A stretch of 64,000 nt of DNA from TMED23 sp964566055 (lineage in GTDB: Bacteria; Pseudomonadota; Alphaproteobacteria; Rhodospirillales; UBA2165): the NCBI GenBank assembly GCA_964566055.1, contig CAZMHI010000008.1, forward strand, positions 1 through 64,000, given 5' to 3'. The notes beneath the pieces are model-generated. The model saw only the letters and a program-made list of their open reading frames with translations. It was not told where the DNA came from and did no database searches. Shown here piece after piece: positions 61,081 to 64,000 of the stretch (within the stretch, counting starts at the first letter, position 1; each line of letters starts with the position of its first letter). Both the position numbers and the translations under genes were made by a program.

Positions 61081-61938
61081 ATGAATATAAAAAACCTAAT
61101 CCTCACCGGGGCAGCAGCGCTTGTCGTAAGCGCCTGCACAGGCGGAGCTGATATTGATGCAGTGAGAAACGCGGCATCCAAAGGTAATATGTTTCAACAG
61201 GGATTACACCGCGAATATTCTTCGCTCGCCGTAATGGAACGGGCTGAAGCAGATTGGTCGGATGCTGATTATTTCAATGAACGCGCTAGAAGTGCATCAA
61301 TGGGTAAAGCCAGCGGTCCGCAAAACATGAACGCTCGCCAAATTCCTGCAGACAAAGTACGGATGCTCAGTAAAGCCCGGGCACGTTTAATGCGCGCCTT
61401 GGATAATGGTGGTGCGGATATTTTACCGCAACCTGCCGCACGCGCCCAAGCGATGTTTGACTGCTGGATGCAGGAACAGGAAGAAAACTTCCAAGCCGAT
61501 GATATTGCCGCCTGCCGGGCTGCTTTCGACATTGCCCTAAAAGCAGTCGAAAGTGCGCTGGAACCCGTCAGAATGGCAAAAGCACCGATGATGAAAAAAA
61601 TGGCGGCACCTGCGCCGAAATCATTCATCGTCTATTTTGATTTCAACAAATCTTCCTTGAATGGTGCTGCCAATGCCGTGATCTCTCAGATCGCCGCTTC
61701 CGCCTATTCTGCCAAACCGGGTTCTATCGCTGTGATTGGGCACACTGATCGTGCGGGCTCAAATGATTATAATGCCGGTCTGTCAAAAATGCGCGCCGCT
61801 AGGGTGGCTAAAGCTCTAACCGAGAGAGGATTAAGCCAAGTTAAAACCAGTAGTTATGGTGAAACGAAGCCTTGGATGGGAACTGCCGATGGTGCCCGCC
61901 AGGCACTCAATCGCCGCGTTGAGGTGAATTTTAAATAA
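61081..61938 (+). CDS. OmpA-family outer-membrane lipoprotein
   Basis: 285 residues starting at ATG 61081, with GGAGG 8 nt upstream; the frame extends back to a TTG inside that site. A lipoprotein signal ends in LVVSAC (lipobox, lipidated Cys). A helical middle region follows, then the C-terminal OmpA domain (FIVYFDFNKSSLN ... VIGHTDRAGSNDYNAGLSKMRAARVAKAL ... NRRVEVNFK) that binds peptidoglycan. It probably links outer membrane and cell wall. It is closed by a terminator at 61963-61998. Confidence 0.93.
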   Translation: MNIKNLILTGAAALVVSACTGGADIDAVRNAASKGNMFQQGLHREYSSLAVMERAEADWSDADYFNERARSASMGKASGPQNMNARQIPADKVRMLSKARARLMRALDNGGADILPQPAARAQAMFDCWMQEQEENFQADDIAACRAAFDIALKAVESALEPVRMAKAPMMKKMAAPAPKSFIVYFDFNKSSLNGAANAVISQIAASAYSAKPGSIAVIGHTDRAGSNDYNAGLSKMRAARVAKALTERGLSQVKTSSYGETKPWMGTADGARQALNRRVEVNFK

Positions 61939-61962
61939 ACAAACCAGTTGTGAGATAAATTT

Positions 61963-61998
61963 AGGGCTCCGGTAAAATCCTGGAGCCCTTTTTTTTGA
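61963..61998 (+). terminator. Terminator after the OmpA lipoprotein gene
   Basis: AGGGCTCC pairs with GGAGCCCT around an 11-base loop, followed by a long T run. Confidence 0.88.
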
Positions 61999-62011
61999 AT
62001 ATAGTTATTAC

Positions 62012-64000
62012 CTAATGCAGGTCAGATATTACCCGCTCTTTGGGCAATCGAATTGTAACTGTCGTTCCCTGTCCAAAAACACTTTCAATTTCAAGAGTGC
62101 CGTCATGGGCTTCGATTAAACCTTTGGTCAACGGTATACCCAGCCCGGTTCCCTCCTGTTCCCGTGACAAAGAGCTTTCAACTTGTCCAAAGGTCATCAT
62201 TGATTTAGCCAAGCCCACCTCATCCATACCAATACCCGTATCGCTAATGGATATTGCAATCCCGCCTTTATCTGCCTGAGCAAGGTCAAGAGAAACTTCA
62301 CCGCCCCGTGGCGTAAACTTGACCGCGTTGGATAATAAATTGAGGAGAATTTGTTTAAATCGCAGCTCATCAACAGCGATAACGATTTCAGATTTTTCCA
62401 GGTAATTTGAAATGAGAACACCGCCTTCAACAGCTCTTTGTTCGATTAACCGTATCGAAGCCTCTGCAATATCAACAAGAGAAATTTTATCTTCTTTCAG
62501 CTCGAACTGACCTGCCTCTATTGCTGAAACATCCAAAATATCATTGATAATTTCAAGCAAATGGTTACCGGCTTCATGTATATTGTTGAGATAGTCAACC
62601 TGATTAACATTCGCCAGATCACCAAATACGCCATGTTTCAACGCATCTGAAAACCCAATGACGGCATTTAACGGGGTGCGCAATTCATGGCTCATATTTG
62701 CCAGGAATTCTGATTTTGTTTTGTTAGCAGCCTCGGCAGCTTGAAAAGCTTGATGCAACTCGCTCTCTTTTCGTTTGGTATCCGTAATATCAATATGAAA
62801 CGCGATGGTGGAGCCATTCGCCATGCGCTGTTTTTTAATCTCAAACCAACGGCCATCATCTAATTTATATTCAAGTGATATTTTTGGATCACTATGATCT
62901 TTGATCCGCACTTCAGCCCAATTATCTAAATCCTCGAAATTATTTTTTGCCCAGTCACTTTCTGCAATGTGGCGAATATAGTCTGCATGTGGCAAACCAG
63001 GTTCCAGGATATCCTTGGCCGCCGTCTGGATACTTAAATAGAAGCTATTGCACATCACAAAACGGTCATCCGCATCCCATAAAACAAATCCGGCATCCAA
63101 ATTTTCCATTGCTTGATAGAACTGGTTCTGAATATCTTTCGCCCGGGCTCGTGCTTCAACCAGCGAAGAATCGTCAATTGTTGTTCCCCGGTATCCTAAA
63201 TACGTGCCATTTTGATCATAGTAGGGTTTACCACTTGCTCTCAGAGGATAGAGAATGTCGTTATTTCCCCTCCAGCCGTAACGAAAGTCGCGAAATGGTT
63301 TCTGTTCCGCCACATCCGAACGCAGCTGCTCCCAATCCACCTTATCTTTTTCTACTCCGTCAATCTCCCATGGAGATCTACCGATTAGATATTCAATCTC
63401 ATTGGTTAAATTGCCGGTGGTAGGGGTTATAAATTTATACCGGAAATTCTCATCTGTTTCCCAGAAGCGATCAGCAACGGAACCGGCAAAATCCCTAAAC
63501 CGTTCTTCACCTTTGCGGATTTCATCTTTAACCCGCTCACGTTCTATTACGTGACTGAGCTGAGATTCAATCTGACCAAGGACGGAAGTGAATACAGCAT
63601 CTTTATCACCCCATTCTTCAACGATAAATTCTAAAATTGCGAAAACTCCGCCGTCAATTTTCAGTGGAAATAAGACGGCCCCCTTGCCTCCACACTCCCA
63701 AATTATTCTAGCGCGCTCACGATGTATTTCAGTTGAAATATCTTCTGACCAATAAGTTTCGCCCGAAAGGGCAACGCGACCGACAGCACCGATGGCAGCA
63801 TCTTTTTCATTCTCATACTGGTGTTTAATTAGCGGATCGAATTTTTCAGCTTCTTTGACACACCATATATTGGAAGAATAGATAGATCCTGGCTGATTTC
63901 CTGTAACGTTCCATACATGCCCAACTGGCCAGCCCGTATAGGCACAGACTTCATTTAGGCAAGCCTGAAACGCTTCCTCTACGGAGCTAGCTTGGTTAGA
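62012..64000 (-). CDS. GAF-PAS sensor histidine kinase (5' end beyond window)
   Basis: The reading frame is open from the right edge to 62012, so the first part of the gene lies outside the window; a start inside the frame at 63340 (GTG) would cut through a PAS domain. From the N-terminal side visible here: a GAF domain (GHVWNV, AIGAVGRVALSGETYWSEDI, GAVLFPLKIDGGVFAILEF), a coiled linker, two PAS domains (ADRFWETDENFRYKFI; AMENLDAGFVLWDADDRFV), HisKA with SEFLANMSHELRTPLNAVIGF, and HATPase with LLNLLSNAVKFTP, DTGIGMDE and GTGLGIPLTK. It is probably a soluble kinase, related to the one at 26337-27920. Confidence 0.92.
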   Translation of the reverse strand, partial: SNQASSVEEAFQACLNEVCAYTGWPVGHVWNVTGNQPGSIYSSNIWCVKEAEKFDPLIKHQYENEKDAAIGAVGRVALSGETYWSEDISTEIHRERARIIWECGGKGAVLFPLKIDGGVFAILEFIVEEWGDKDAVFTSVLGQIESQLSHVIERERVKDEIRKGEERFRDFAGSVADRFWETDENFRYKFITPTTGNLTNEIEYLIGRSPWEIDGVEKDKVDWEQLRSDVAEQKPFRDFRYGWRGNNDILYPLRASGKPYYDQNGTYLGYRGTTIDDSSLVEARARAKDIQNQFYQAMENLDAGFVLWDADDRFVMCNSFYLSIQTAAKDILEPGLPHADYIRHIAESDWAKNNFEDLDNWAEVRIKDHSDPKISLEYKLDDGRWFEIKKQRMANGSTIAFHIDITDTKRKESELHQAFQAAEAANKTKSEFLANMSHELRTPLNAVIGFSDALKHGVFGDLANVNQVDYLNNIHEAGNHLLEIINDILDVSAIEAGQFELKEDKISLVDIAEASIRLIEQRAVEGGVLISNYLEKSEIVIAVDELRFKQILLNLLSNAVKFTPRGGEVSLDLAQADKGGIAISISDTGIGMDEVGLAKSMMTFGQVESSLSREQEGTGLGIPLTKGLIEAHDGTLEIESVFGQGTTVTIRLPKERVISDLH

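Overview
The window looks like chromosomal DNA of a free-living, respiring alphaproteobacterium, probably marine and of Rhodospirillales type. The evidence is a DUF2336 protein, a napEFDABC operon, two complete TRAP systems plus an orphan TRAP binding protein, an HBM-type chemoreceptor and moderate GC. This is inference from gene content; there is no rRNA, tRNA or phylogenetic marker. I see no insertion sequence, phage gene or CRISPR array.

Layout. 1-14.2 kb is a catabolic block. It holds a ferredoxin (cut by the left edge), an Amidohydro_2 enzyme, a minus-strand operon of a ThDP enzyme and a molybdopterin oxidoreductase, a LysR regulator, a plus-strand operon of an iron(III)-type ABC importer with a PaaK-like CoA ligase, and a convergent two-subunit CoA transferase. 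The lysR gene is flanked by two inverted copies of a ~77 bp control element, one before each operon at nearly the same distance from the start codon. This ties importer, ligase, ThDP enzyme and Mo enzyme into one probable regulon. 14.3-30 kb holds a chemoreceptor opposite an orphan TRAP binding protein, a DUF2336 protein, a lysine-rich cytochrome c, a TAXI-type TRAP system with a UspA protein and an aminotransferase, apt, a sensor kinase, a flavin reductase and a glutathione-reductase-like flavoprotein. 30-41.7 kb holds a CocE-type hydrolase, a 600 bp gap with a candidate structured RNA, a small HTH protein, a sulfotransferase with a Rieske oxygenase, a DctPQM TRAP operon, a VOC protein opposite a GntR regulator, a GST and a DUF2461 protein.

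41.7-46.2 kb is the periplasmic nitrate reductase operon napEFDABC, including napE, a 56-codon gene. An FNR/NNR-type box lies upstream and a terminator follows napC. 46.2-64 kb is a run of small-molecule genes (MBL hydrolase, IclR, RidA, hydroxypyruvate-isomerase-like, FAD protein, three VOC/cupin proteins, an atypical M24 protein, an atypical 2-hydroxyacid dehydrogenase), two sensor kinases (one running off the right edge), an MFS carrier, a GlcG-like protein, YihY and an OmpA lipoprotein.

The most unusual signals are: (i) the mirrored LysR control elements; (ii) a promoter-led, GGA-rich, hairpin-rich candidate RNA at about 31959-32095, with ten GGA triplets in 82 nt, resembling CsrA/RsmA-sequestering RNAs; (iii) a CoA-transferase subunit that seems to start at ATT; (iv) three enzymes whose family active-site residues are replaced. 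Coordinates below use the start codons chosen from ribosome-binding sites and conservation, so several genes are shorter (one longer) than the maximal reading frame.
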